64,000 nucleotides of DNA from Parapristionchus giblindavisi (Eukaryota > Nematoda > Chromadorea > Rhabditida > Diplogasteridae). The stretch spans positions 1 to 64,000 of the forward strand of contig CALSFV010000411.1 in the NCBI GenBank assembly GCA_943737045.1, in the 5' to 3' direction. This document shows positions 1 through 13,788 of the stretch, one piece after another (position 1 is the stretch's first letter; each line of letters starts with the position of its first letter). Under the pieces are notes generated by a model. The model was not told the DNA's origin, did not search any database, and saw only the letters and a list, made by a program, of their open reading frames with translations. The position numbers and the translations under genes are program-made.

Positions 1-3000
1 GTATATATAAGGGGCTCCATATATATACGGCGCTCCGTATATATAAGGGGCTCCGTATATATATGGAGCTCCGTATATATAAGGGGCTCCGTATATATAT
101 GGAGCTCCGTATATATAAGGGGCTCCATATATATAAGGGGCTCCATATATATACGGGGCTCCGTATATATATGGAGCTCCGTATATATAAGGGGCTCCAT
201 ATATATACGGAGCTCCGTATATATAAGGGGCTCCGTATATATATGGAGCTCCGTATATATAAGGGGCTCCGTATATATATGGAGCTCCGTATATATAAGG
301 GGCTCCATATATATAAGGGGCTCCATATATATACGGAGCTCCGTATATATAAGGGGCTCCGTATATATATGGAGCTCCGTATATATAAGGGGCTCCGTAT
401 ATATATGGAGCTCCGTATATATAAGGGGCTCCATATATATACGGAGCTCCGTATATATAAGGGGCTCCGTATATATATGGAGCTCCGTATATATAAGGGG
501 CTCAGTATATATATGGAGCTCCGTATATATAAGGGGCTCCATATATATAAGGGGCTCCATATATATAAGGGGCTCCATATATATACGGGGCTCCGTATAT
601 ATATGGAGCTCCGTATATATAAGGGGCTCCATATATATACGGAGCTCCGTATATATAAGGGGCTCCGTATATATATGGAGCTCCGTATATATAAGGGGCT
701 CCGTATATATATGGAGCTCCGTATATATAAGGGACTCCATATATATACGGGGCTCCGTATATATATGGAGCTCCGTATATATACGGGGCTCCGTATATAT
801 ATGGAGCTCCGTATATATAAGGGGCTCCATATATATACGGAGCTCCGTATATATAAGGGGCTCCGTATATATATGGAGCTCCGTATATATAAGGGGCTCC
901 GTATATATATGGAGCTCCGTATATATAAGGGACTCCATATATATATGGAGCTCCGTATATATATGGAGCTCCGTATATATAAGGGGCTCCATATATATAC
1001 GGGGCTCCGTATATATATATGGAGCTCCGTATATATAAGGGGCTCCATATATATACGGAGCTCCGTATATATAAGGGGCTCCGTATATATATGGAGCTCC
1101 GTATATATAAGGGGCTCCGTATATATATGGAGCTCCGTATATATAAGGGGCTCCATATATATAAGGGGCTCCATATATATAAGGGTATACGGGGCTCCGT
1201 ATATATATGGAGCTCCGTATATATAAGGGGCTCCATATATATACGGAGCTCCGTATATATAAGGGGCTCCGTATATATATGGAGCTCCGTATATATAAGG
1301 GGCTCCGTATATATATGGAGCTCCGTATATATAAGGGACTCCATATATATACGGGGCTCCGTATATATATGGAGCTCCGTATATATAAGGGGCTCCATAT
1401 ATATATGGAGCTCCGTATATATATGGAGCTCCGTATATATAAGGGGCTCCATATATATACGGAGCTCCGTATATATAAGGGGCTCCGTATATATATGGAG
1501 CTCCGTATATATAAGGGGCTCCGTATATATATGGAGCTCCGTATATATAAGGGGCTCCATATATATACGGAGCTCCATATATATACTGAGCCCCGTATAT
1601 ATATGGAGTCCCTTATATATACGGAGCCCCTTATATATACGGAGCTCCATATATATACGGAGCTCCATATATATATGGAGCTCCGTATATATAAGGGACT
1701 CCACATATATACGGGGCTCCGTATATATGTGGAGTCCCTTATATATACGGAGCTCCATATATATATGGAGCTCCGTATATATATGGAGCTCCGTATATAT
1801 AAGGGGCTCCATATATATATGGAGCTCCGTATATATATGGAGCTCCGTATATATAAGGGGCTCCATATATATACGGGGCTCCGTATATATATGGAGCTCC
1901 GTATATATATGGAGCTCCGTATATATAAGGGGCTCCGTATATATAAGGGACTCCATATATATACGGGGCTCCGTATATATATGGAGCTCCGTATATATAA
2001 GGGGCTCCATATATATATGGAGCTCCGTATATATATGGAGCTCCGTATATATAAGGGGCTCCATATATATACGGGGCTCCGTATATATATGGAGCTCCGT
2101 ATATATAAGGGGCTCCATATATATACGGAGCTCCGTATATATAAGGGGCTCCGTATATATATGGAGCTCCGTATATATAAGGGGCTCCGTATATATATGG
2201 AGCTCCGTATATATAAGGGGCTCCATATATATACGGAGCTCCGTATATATAAGGGGCTCCGTATATATATGGAGCTCCGTATATATAAGGGGCTCCGTAT
2301 ATATATGGAGCTCCGTATATATAAGGGACTCCATATATATACGGGGCTCCGTATATATATGGAGCTCCGTATATATAAGGGGCTCCATATATATATGGAG
2401 CTCCGTATATATATGGAGCTCCGTATATATAAGGGGCTCCATATATATACGGAGCTCCGTATATATAAGGGGCTCCGTATATATATGGAGCTCCGTATAT
2501 ATAAGGGGCTCCGTATATATATGGAGCTCCGTATATATAAGGGGCTCCATATATATACGGAGCTCCATATATATACGGAGCCCCGTATATATATGGAGTC
2601 CCTTATATATACGGAGCCCCTTATATATACGGAGCTCCATATACATACGGAGCCCCGTATATATATGGAGCCCCTTATATATACGGAGCTCCATATATAT
2701 ACGGAGCTCCATATATATATGGAGCCCCTTATATATACGGAGCTCCATATATATACGGAGCCCCGTATATATGTGGAGTCCCTTATATATACGGAGCTCC
2801 ATATATATACGGAGCCCCGTATATATATGGAGCCCCTTATATATACGGAGCTCCATATATATATGGAGCCCCATATATATACGGAGCTCCGTATATATAT
2901 GGAGCTCCGTATATATAAGGGGCTCCGTATATATATGGAGCTCCGTATATATAAGGGGCTCCATATATATAAGGGGCTCCATATATATAAGGGGCTCCAT

Positions 3001-6000
3001 ATATATACGGGGCTCCGTATATATATGGAGCTCCGTATATATAAGGGGCTCCATATATATACGGAGCTCCGTATATATAAGGGGCTCCGTATATATATGG
3101 AGCTCCGTATATATAAGGGGCTCCGTATATATATGGAGCTCCGTATATATAAGGGGCTCCATATATATAAGGGGCTCCATATATATAAGGGGCTCCATAT
3201 ATATACGGGGCTCCGTATATATATGGAGCTCCGTATATATAAGGGGCTCCATATATATACGGAGCTCCGTATATATAAGGGGCTCCGTATATATATGGAG
3301 CTCCGTATATATAAGGGGCTCCGTATATATATGGAGCTCCGTATATATAAGGGACTCCATATATATATGGAGCTCCGTATATATATGGAGCTCCGTATAT
3401 ATAAGGGGCTCCATATATATACGGGGCTCCGTATATATATATGGAGCTCCGTATATATAAGGGGCTCCATATATATACGGAGCTCCGTATATATAAGGGG
3501 CTCCGTATATATATGGAGCTCCGTATATATAAGGGGCTCCGTATATATATGGAGCTCCGTATATATAAGGGGCTCCATATATATAAGGGGCTCCATATAT
3601 ATAAGGGGCTCCATATATATACGGGGCTCCGTATATATATGGAGCTCCGTATATATAAGGGGCTCCATATATATACGGAGCTCCGTATATATAAGGGGCT
3701 CTGTATATATATGGAGCTCCGTATATATAAGGGGCTCCGTATATATATGGAGCTCCGTATATATAAGGGACTCCATATATATACGGGGCTCCGTATATAT
3801 ATGGAGCTCCGTATATATATGGAGCTCCGTATATATAAGGGGCTCCGTATATATATGGAGCTCCGTATATATAAGGGACTCCATATATATACGGGGCTCC
3901 GTATATATATGGAGCTCCGTATATATAAGGGGCTCCATATATATATGGAGCTCCGTATATATATGGAGCTCCGTATATATAAGGGGCTCCATATATATAT
4001 GGAGCTCCGTATATATAAGGGGCTCCATATATATAAGGGGCTCCATATATATACGGGGCTCCGTATATATATGGAGCTCCGTATATATAAGGGACTCCAC
4101 ATATATACGGGGCTCCGTATATATATGGAGCTCCGTATATATAAGGGGCTCCATATATATATGGAGCTCCGTATATATATGGAGCTCCGTATATATAAGA
4201 GGCTCCATATATATACGGGGCTCCGTATATATATGGAGCTCCGTATATATATGGAGCTCCGTATATATAAGGGGCTCCGTATATATATGGAGCTCCGTAT
4301 ATATATGGAGCTCCGTATATATAAGGGGCTCCGTATATATATATGGAGCTCCGTATATATAAGGGGCTCCATATATATACGGGGCTCCGTATATATATGG
4401 AGCCCCGTATATATATGGAGTCCCTTATATATACGGAGCCCCTTATATATACGGAGCTCCATATACATACGGAGCCCCGTATATATATGGAGCCCCTTAT
4501 ATATACGGAGCTCCATATATATACGGAGCTCCATATATATATGGAGCCCCTTATATATACGGAGCTCCATATATATACGGAGCCCCGTATATATGTGGAG
4601 TCCCTTATATATACGGAGCTCCATATATATACGGAGCCCCGTATATATATGGAGCCCCTTATATATACGGAGCTCCATATATATATGGAGCCCCATATAT
4701 ATACGGAGCTCCGTATATATATGGAGCTCCGTATATATAAGGGGCTCCGTATATATATGGAGCTCCGTATATATAAGGGGCTCCATATATATAAGGGGCT
4801 CCATATATATAAGGGGCTCCATATATATACGGGGCTCCGTATATATATGGAGCTCCGTATATATAAGGGGCTCCATATATATACGGAGCTCCGTATATAT
4901 AAGGGGCTCCGTATATATATGGAGCTCCGTATATATAAGGGGCTCCGTATATATATGGAGCTCCGTATATATAAGGGGCTCCATATATATAAGGGGCTCC
5001 ATATATATAAGGGGCTCCATATATATACGGGGCTCCGTATATATATGGAGCTCCGTATATATAAGGGGCTCCATATATATACGGAGCTCCGTATATATAA
5101 GGGGCTCCGTATATATATGGAGCTCCGTATATATAAGGGGCTCCGTATATATATGGAGCTCCGTATATATAAGGGACTCCATATATATATGGAGCTCCGT
5201 ATATATATGGAGCTCCGTATATATAAGGGGCTCCATATATATACGGGGCTCCGTATATATATATGGAGCTCCGTATATATAAGGGGCTCCATATATATAC
5301 GGAGCTCCGTATATATAAGGGGCTCCGTATATATATGGAGCTCCGTATATATAAGGGGCTCCGTATATATATGGAGCTCCGTATATATAAGGGGCTCCAT
5401 ATATATAAGGGGCTCCATATATATAAGGGGCTCCATATATATACGGGGCTCCGTATATATATGGAGCTCCGTATATATAAGGGGCTCCATATATATACGG
5501 AGCTCCGTATATATAAGGGGCTCTGTATATATATGGAGCTCCGTATATATAAGGGGCTCCGTATATATATGGAGCTCCGTATATATAAGGGACTCCATAT
5601 ATATACGGGGCTCCGTATATATATGGAGCTCCGTATATATATGGAGCTCCGTATATATAAGGGGCTCCGTATATATATGGAGCTCCGTATATATAAGGGA
5701 CTCCATATATATACGGGGCTCCGTATATATATGGAGCTCCGTATATATAAGGGGCTCCATATATATATGGAGCTCCGTATATATATGGAGCTCCGTATAT
5801 ATAAGGGGCTCCATATATATATGGAGCTCCGTATATATAAGGGGCTCCATATATATAAGGGGCTCCATATATATACGGGGCTCCGTATATATATGGAGCT
5901 CCGTATATATAAGGGACTCCACATATATACGGGGCTCCGTATATATATGGAGCTCCGTATATATAAGGGGCTCCATATATATATGGAGCTCCGTATATAT

Positions 6001-9000
6001 ATGGAGCTCCGTATATATAAGAGGCTCCATATATATACGGGGCTCCGTATATATATGGAGCTCCGTATATATATGGAGCTCCGTATATATAAGGGGCTCC
6101 GTATATATATGGAGCTCCGTATATATATGGAGCTCCGTATATATAAGGGGCTCCGTATATATATATGGAGCTCCGTATATATAAGGGGCTCCATATATAT
6201 ACGGAGCTCCGTATATATAAGGGGCTCCGTATATATATGGAGCTCCGTATATATAAGGGGCTCCGTATATATATGGAGCTCCGTATATATAAGGGGCTCC
6301 ATATATATAAGGGGCTCCATATATATAAGGGGCTCCATATATATACGGGGCTCCGTATATATATGGAGCTCCGTATATATAAGGGGCTCCATATATATAC
6401 GGAGCTCCGTATATATAAGGGGCTCTGTATATATAAGGGGCTCTGTATATATATGGAGCTCCGTATATATAAGGGGCTCCGTATATATATGGAGCTCCGT
6501 ATATATAAGGGACTCCATATATATACGGGGCTCCGTATATATATGGAGCTCCGTATGTATAAGGGGCTCCATATATATATGGAGCTCCGTATATATATGG
6601 AGCTCCGTATATATAAGGGGCTCCATATATATATGGAGCTCCGTATATATAAGGGGCTCCATATATATAAGGGGCTCCATATATATACGGGGCTCCGTAT
6701 ATATATGGAGCTCCGTATATATAAGGGACTCCACATATATACGGGGCTCCGTATATATATGGAGCTCCGTATATATAAGGGGCTCCATATATATATGGTG
6801 CTCCGTATATATATGGAGCTCCGTATATATAAGAGGCTCCATATATATATACGGGGCTCCGTATATATATATGGAGCTCCGTATATATATGGAGCTCCGT
6901 ATATATAAGGGGCTCCGTATATATAAGGGACTCCATATATATACGGGGCTCCGTATATATATGGAGCTCCGTATATATAAGGGGCTCCATATATATATGG
7001 AGCTCCGTATATATATGGAGCTCCGTATATATAAGGGGCTCCATATATATACGGGGCTCCGTATATATATGGAGCTCCGTATATATAAGGGGCTCCATAT
7101 ATATACGGGGCTCCGTATATATACGGAGCTCCGTATATATAAGGGGCTCCGTATATATATGGAGCTCCGTATATATAAGGGGCTCCGTATATATATGGAG
7201 CTCCGTATATATATGGAGCTCCGTATATATAAGGGGCTCCGTATATATATGGAGCTCCGTATATATAAGGGGCTCCATATATATACGGAGCTCCGTATAT
7301 ATAAGGGGCTCCGTATATATATGGAGCTCCGTATATATAAGGGGCTCAGTATATATATGGAGCTCCGTATATATAAGGGGCTCCATATATATAAGGGGCT
7401 CCATATATATAAGGGGCTCCATATATATACGGGGCTCCGTATATATATGGAGCTCCGTATATATAAGGGGCTCCATATATATACGGAGCTCCGTATATAT
7501 AAGGGGCTCCGTATATATATGGAGCTCCGTATATATAAGGGGCTCCGTATATATATGGAGCTCCGTATATATAAGGGGCTCCATATATATAAGGGGCTCC
7601 ATATATATAAGGGGCTCCATATATATACGGGGCTCCGTATATATATGGAGCTCCGTATATATAAGGGGCTCCATATATATACGGAGCTCCGTATATATAA
7701 GGGGCTCCGTATATATATGGAGCTCCGTATATATAAGGGGCTCCGTATATATATGGAGCTCCGTATATATAAGGGACTCCATATATATATGGAGCTCCGT
7801 ATATATATGGAGCTCCGTATATATAAGGGGCTCCATATATATACGGGGCTCCGTATATATATATGGAGCTCCGTATATATAAGGGGCTCCATATATATAC
7901 GGAGCTCCGTATATATAAGGGGCTCCGTATATATATGGAGCTCCGTATATATAAGGGGCTCCGTATATATATATGGAGCTCCGTATATATAAGGGGCGCC
8001 ATATATATAAGGGGCTCCATATATATAAGGGGCTCCATATATATACGGGGCTCCGTATATATATGGAGCTCCGTATATATAAGGGGCTCCATATATATAC
8101 GGAGCTCCGTATATATAAGGGGCTCTGTATAAATATGGAGCTCCGTATATATAAGGGGCTCCGTATATATATGGAGCTCCGTATATATAAGGGACTCCAT
8201 ATATATACGGGGCTCCGTATATATATGGAGCTCCGTATATATAAGGGGATCCATATATATATGGAGCTCCGTATATATATGGAGCTCCGTATATATAAGG
8301 GGCTCCATATATATATGGAGCTCCGTATATATAAGGGGCTCCATATATATAAGGGGCTCCATATATATACGGGGCTCCGTATATATATGGAGCTCCGTAT
8401 ATATAAGGGACTCCACATATATACGGGGCTCCGTATATATATGGAGCTCCGTATATATAAGGGGCTCCATATATATATGGAGCTCCGTATATATATGGAG
8501 CTCCGTATATATAAGAGGCTCCATATATATACGGGGCTCCGTATATATATGGAGCTCCGTATATATATGGAGCTCCGTATATATAAGGGGCTCCGTATAT
8601 ATAAGGGACTCCATATATATACGGGGCTCCGTATATATATGGAGCTCCGTATATATAAGGGGCTCCATATATATATGGAGCTCCGTATATATATGGAGCT
8701 CCGTATATATAAGGGGCTCCATATATATACGGGGCTCCGTATATATATGGAGCTCCGTATATATAAGGGGCTCCATATATATACGGAGCTCCGTATATAT
8801 AAGGGGCTCCGTATATATATGGAGCACCGTATATATAAGGGGCTCCGTATATATATGGAGCTCCGTATATATAAGGGGCTCCATATATATACGGAGCTCC
8901 GTATATATAAGGGGCTCCGTATATATATGGAGCTCCGTATATATAAGGGGCTCCGTATATATATGGAGCTCCGTATATATAAGGGGCTCCGTATATATAT

Positions 9001-9126
9001 GGAGCTCCGTATATATAAGGGGCTCCATATATATATGGAGCTCCGTATATATATGGAGCTCCGTATATATAAGGGGCTCCATATATATACGGAGCTCCGT
9101 ATATATAAGGGGCTCCGTATATATAT
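1..9126. repeat. Satellite segment 1, about 500 uninterrupted 18-bp units
   Basis: This is the longest pure stretch. Most units are in the GGGGCTCC orientation, with inverted islands at about 1570-1670, 2570-2890 and 4400-4700 where cores read GGAGCCCC or GGAGTCCC. A higher-order repeat of about 1.82 kb is visible: the series starting at 3441 recurs at 5263 with the same order of unit variants. Frame-shifting 20-bp units lie near 1010, 3430, 4335, 5255, 6157, 7856 and 7968. One truncated unit lies near 1183-1192. A minus-strand open frame of about 2,638 codons (502-8418) is a consequence of the periodicity. Confidence 0.95.
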
Positions 9127-9167
9127 TTTACATTTTACATTTAAACAACTTTATCAGCATTTGGATG

Positions 9168-9458
9168 TTATTCTAGCTGGGTCGCCATTAGGGTTCTCCA
9201 TCGAGTCCGATCGTGTCTTGCTATTTGCATGAATTGAGGACCAGCGACCTTTACGAATTCATCTCTCCATCGCATTGCCGGCTTTCCACGCTTCCTTTTT
9301 CCACGCGGAGTCCATTCGAGCACTTTTAGACTCCATCGATCACAACACGATTTCGAGAGCCTCCCGACCCACATCCATTTCCGAATCACCGCCTCTCTCA
9401 CCACGTCCTTTAGTCTCGTCATGCCACGCATACGCTCGCTCGAAATATGATCAAGCAC
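9168..9458 (-). pseudogene. C-terminal tail of an RTE-type endonuclease/reverse transcriptase
   Basis: The 96-residue reading frame contains the typical RTE C-terminal region after the RT fingers: a stretch beginning [16 protein letters not shown], then a basic EWTPRGKRKRGKP motif, then MRWRDEFVKVAGPQF, and finally the terminal WRTLMATQLE just before the stop. The RWRDE...VAG...A..R..W order is characteristic of RTE-like elements in many invertebrates (family knowledge). Endonuclease and RT catalytic domains are missing, so this is a dead 5'-truncated copy. The methionine start is only the first ATG in the frame. Confidence 0.75.
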
Positions 9459-9479
9459 AGTGACTGATCATATTTCGAG
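9439..9479. repeat. Perfect 15-bp inverted repeat at the family-1 5' junction
   Basis: CTCGAAATATGATCA at 9439-9453 is followed after 11 nt by its exact reverse complement at 9465-9479. It sits where the truncated retroelement passes back into satellite. Confidence 0.85.
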
Positions 9480-9493
9480 TATATTACATTTAC

Positions 9494-10618
9494 ATATGGA
9501 GCTCCGTATATATAAGGGGCTCCGTATATATATGGAGCTCCGTATATATAAGGGGCTCCATATATATACGGAGCTCCATATATATACTGAGCCCCGTATA
9601 TATATGGAGTCCCTTATATATACGGAGCCCCTTATATATACGGAGCTCCATATATATACGGAGCTCCATATATATATGGAGCCCCTTATATATACGGAGC
9701 TCCATATATATACGGAGCCCCGTATATATGTGGAGTCCCTTATATATACGGAGCTCCATATATATATGGAGCTCCGTATATATATGGAGCTCCATATATA
9801 TATGGAGCCCCTTATATATACGGAGCCCCTTATATATACGGAGCTCCGTATATATATGGAGCCCCTTATATATACGGAGCTCCATATATATACGGAGCCC
9901 CTTATATATACGGAGCTCCATATATATACGGAGCCCCTTATATATACGGAGCTCCGTATATATATGGAGCCCCTTATATATACGGAGCTCCATATATATA
10001 CGGAGCCCCGTATATATATGGAGCCCCTTATATATACGGAGCTCCATATATATACGGAGCTCCATATATATATGGAGCCCCTTATATATACGGAGCTCCA
10101 TATATATACGGAGCCCCGTATATATATGGAGTCCCTTATATATACGGAGCCCCTTATATATACGGAGCTCCGTATATATAAGGGGCTCCGTATATATATG
10201 GAGCTCCGTATATATAAGGGGCTCCGTATATATATGGAGCTCCGTATATATAAGGGGCTCCATATATATAAGGGGCTCCATATATATACGGGGCTCCGTA
10301 TATATATGGAGCTCCGTATATATAAGGGACTCCACATATATACGGGGCTCCGTATATATATGGAGCTCCATATATATACGGAGCTCCATATATATATGGA
10401 GCCCCTTATATATACGGAGCTCCATATATATACGGAGCCCCGTATATATGTGGAGTCCCTTATATATACGGAGCTCCATATATATACGGAGCCCCGTATA
10501 TATATGGAGCCCCTTATATATACGGAGCTCCATATATATATGGAGCCCCATATATATACGGAGCTCCGTATATATATGGAGCTCCGTATATATAAGGGGC
10601 TCCATATATATATATGGA
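9494..10618. repeat. Satellite segment 2
   Basis: 18-bp units. From about 9580 to 10170 and 10380 to 10560 most cores read GGAGCCCC, the inverted orientation. The remainder is in the forward orientation. Confidence 0.93.
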
Positions 10619-11019
10619 GATATTACATTGTGGTCATTTTGGCTAATCAAGAGCGGTCGACTCTCATTTTCGTCCTTCTCCAACTAGCCTGACTCGGTCC
10701 TCCCAACCCGGAATTGGCCAGCCGTGGGAGTATGGCCTACACCATGGATCTCCAAATCTTCGTGATAACGATGAACGTCCTCTCAATTGCCTCCGATGGA
10801 AGGTCAGTTCTATTCCACCACACTATGAGAAGATTAGAGCAGGAACCGCTGATCTTTGTGAATTTCGTATGAAGGAGAAGGAGGAAGACGACTGGACAGT
10901 CGATACGCTGGATAGATGCGGGCAACTCACGAGATACGATGCGCTCCTTGGAGAACCCTTATGGCGACCCAGCTACCCCCAAAATAGCTGAATAAAGTTG
11001 TTATAATGTAAATGTAAAT
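10619..11019 (+). mobile_element. RTE-related short element, family 2, copy a
   Basis: A 400-bp non-satellite insert ends with the conserved sequence ATGGCGACCCAGCTA, then a 3' UTR with GCTGAATAAAGTTGTT and an ATGTAAATGTAA tail that runs directly into satellite TATATAAGG. It shares this 3' end with families 1 and 3. One forward frame stays open for roughly 120 codons to the TGA after the ending, with no early ATG. A second frame near 10770-10830 gives ASDGRSVLFHHTMRRL, which resembles the start of RTE endonuclease domains. It may therefore be an internally deleted, non-autonomous RTE derivative joining a 5' and a 3' end. That interpretation is inference. Confidence 0.65.
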
Positions 11020-12298
11020 ATATAAGGGGCTCCATATATATACGGAGCTCCGTATATATAAGGGGCTCCGTATATATATGGAGCTCCGTATATATAAGGG
11101 GCTCCGTATATATATGGAGCTCCGTATATATAAGGGGCTCCATATATATAAGGGGCTCCATATATATAAGGGGCTCCATATATATATGGAGCTCCGTATA
11201 TATATGGAGCTCCGTATATATAAGGGGCTCCGTATATATGGAGCTCCGTATATATAAGGGACTCCATATATATATACGGGGCTCCGTATATATATGGAGC
11301 TCCGTATATATAAGGGGCTCCATATATATATGGAGCTCCGTATATATATATAAGGGGCTCCATATATATATGGAGCTCCGTATATATATATAAGGGACTC
11401 CGTATATATATGGAGCTCCGTATATATAAGGGGCTCCGTTTATATAAGGGGCTCCATATATATACGGGGCTCCGTATATATATGGAGCTCCGTATATATA
11501 AGGGACTCCACATATATACGGGGCTCCGTATATATATATGGAGCTCCGTATATATAAGGGGCTCCATATATATATGGAGCTCCGTATATATATGGAGCTC
11601 CGTATATATAAGGGGCTCCATATATATATGGAGCTCCGTATATATATGGAGCTCCGTATATATAAGGGGCTCCATATATATACGGAGCTCCGTATATATA
11701 AGGGGCTCCGTATATATATGGAGCTCCGTATATATAAGGGGCTCCGTATATATACGGAGCTCCATATATATACGGAGCCCCGTATATATATGGAGCCCCT
11801 TATATATACGGAGCTCCATATATATACGGAGCTCCATATATATATGGAGCCCCTTATATATACGGAGCTCCATATATATACGGAGCCCCGTATATATGTG
11901 GAGTCCCTTATATATACGGAGCTCCATATATATACGGAGCCCCGTATATATATGGAGTCCCTTATATATACGGAGCCCCTTATATATACGGAGCTCCATA
12001 TACATACGGAGCCCCGTATATATATGGAGCCCCTTATATATACGGAGCTCCATATATATACGGAGCTCCATATATATATGGAGCCCCTTATATATACGGA
12101 GCTCCATATATATACGGAGCCCCGTATATATGTGGAGTCCCTTATATATACGGAGCTCCATATATATACGGAGCCCCGTATATATATGGAGCCCCTTATA
12201 TATACGGAGCTCCATATATATATGGAGCCCCATATATATACGGAGCTCCGTATATATATGGAGCTCCGTATATATAAGGGGCTCCATATATATATGGA
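11020..12298. repeat. Satellite segment 3
   Basis: 18-bp units with several 20- to 22-bp units (for example about 11340-11400). There is a switch to inverted orientation at about 11760-12240. Confidence 0.93.
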
Positions 12299-12699
12299 GA
12301 TATTACATTGTGGTCATTTTGGCTAATCAAGAGCGGTCGACTCTCATTTTCGTCCTTCTCCAACTAGCCTGACTCGGTCCTCCCAACCCGGAATTGGCCA
12401 GCCGTGGGAGTATGGCCTACACCATGGATCTCCAAATCTTCGTGATAACGATGAACGTCCTCTCAATTGCCTCCGATGGAAGGTCAGTTCTATTCCACCT
12501 CACTATGAGAAGATTAGAGCAGGAACCGCTGATCTTTGTGAATTTCGTATGAAGGAGAAGGAGGAAGACGACTGGACAGTCGATACGCTGGATAGATGCG
12601 GGCAACTCACGAGATACGATGCGCTCCTTGGAGAACCCTTATGGCGACCCAGCTACCCCCAAAATAGCTGAATAAAGTTGTTATAATGTAAATGTAAAT
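12299..12699 (+). mobile_element. RTE-related short element, family 2, copy b
   Basis: Nearly identical to copy a and located 1,680 bp downstream of it with the same satellite junctions on both sides. This points to amplification together with the array and not to an independent insertion. One visible difference is CCACCTCAC here against CCACCACAC in copy a. Confidence 0.65.
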
Positions 12700-13788
12700 A
12701 TATAAGGGGCTCCATATATATACGGAGCTCCATATATATAAGGGGCTCCGTATATATATGGAGCTCCGTATATATAAGGGGCTCCGTATATATATGGAGC
12801 TCCGTATATATAAGGGGCTCCATATATATAAGGGGCTCCATATATATAAGGGGCTCCATATATATATGGAGCTCCGTATATATATGGAGCTCCGTATATA
12901 TAAGGGGCTCCGTATATATATGGAGCTCCGTATATATAAGGGACTCCATATATATACGGGGCTCCGTATATATATGGAGCTCCGTATATATAAGGGGCTC
13001 CATATATATATGGAGCTCCGTATATATATATAAGGGGCTCCATATATATATGGAGCTCCGTATATATATATAAGGGACTCCGTATATATATGGAGCTCCG
13101 TATATATAAGGGGCTCCGTTTATATAAGGGGCTCCATATATATACGGGGCTCCGTATATATATGGAGCTCCGTATATATAAGGGACTCCACATATATACG
13201 GGGCTCCGTATATATATATGGAGCTCCGTATATATAAGGGGCTCCGTATATATATGGAGCTCCGTATATATAAGGGGCTCCGTATATATATGGAGCTCCG
13301 TATATATAAGGGACTCCGTATATATATGGAGCTCCGTATATATAAGGGGCTCCATATATATAAGGGGCTCCATATATATAAGGGGCTCCATATATATATG
13401 GAGCTCCGTATATATATGGAGCTCCGTATATATAAGGGGCTCCGTATATATATGGAGCTCCGTATATATAAGGGACTCCATATATATACGGGGCTCCGTA
13501 TATATATGGAGCTCCGTATATATAAGGGGCTCCATATATATATGGAGCTCCGTATATATATATAAGGGGCTCCATATATATATGGAGCTCCGTATATATA
13601 TATAAGGGACTCCGTATATATATGGAGCTCCGTATATATAAGGGGCTCCGTTTATATAAGGGGCTCCATATATATACGGGGCTCCGTATATATATGGAGC
13701 TCCGTATATATAAGGGACTCCACATATATACGGGGCTCCGTATATATATGGAGCTCCGTATATATAAGGGGCTCCATATATATATGGA
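12700..13788. repeat. Satellite segment 4
   Basis: 18-bp units, mainly forward orientation. It contains two copies of an irregular motif with 22-bp units and the variant CTCCGTTTATATAAGG (about 13110 and 13650). Confidence 0.93.

Larger units (their letters stand above)
9127..9493 (-). mobile_element. 5'-truncated RTE-like non-LTR retrotransposon, 3' end (family 1)
   Basis: On the minus strand this fragment carries the last part of a reverse-transcriptase ORF, a short 3' UTR ending GCTGATAAAGTTGTT, and an A-rich tail of ATGTAAA-type repeats. The tail abuts satellite TATATA at 9127. At the opposite end, a perfect 15-bp inverted repeat (9439-9453 and 9465-9479, 11-nt loop) and a second ATGTAA-like tail piece at 9484-9493 mark an irregular 5' junction. 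Such a junction could come from a 5' inversion during target-primed integration. Confidence 0.8.

Noticed and set aside
502..8418. Minus-strand open frame of about 2,638 codons and many other long frames in 1-45 kb
   Set aside because: They consist only of hexapeptide repeats imposed by the 18-bp satellite, occur on both strands, and change frame wherever a 20-bp unit occurs. No start context, no other domain.
10737..10925. 62-residue minus-strand frame repeated at 12417 and 13907
   Set aside because: It is antisense to the family-2 retroelement and recurs only because the element was amplified.
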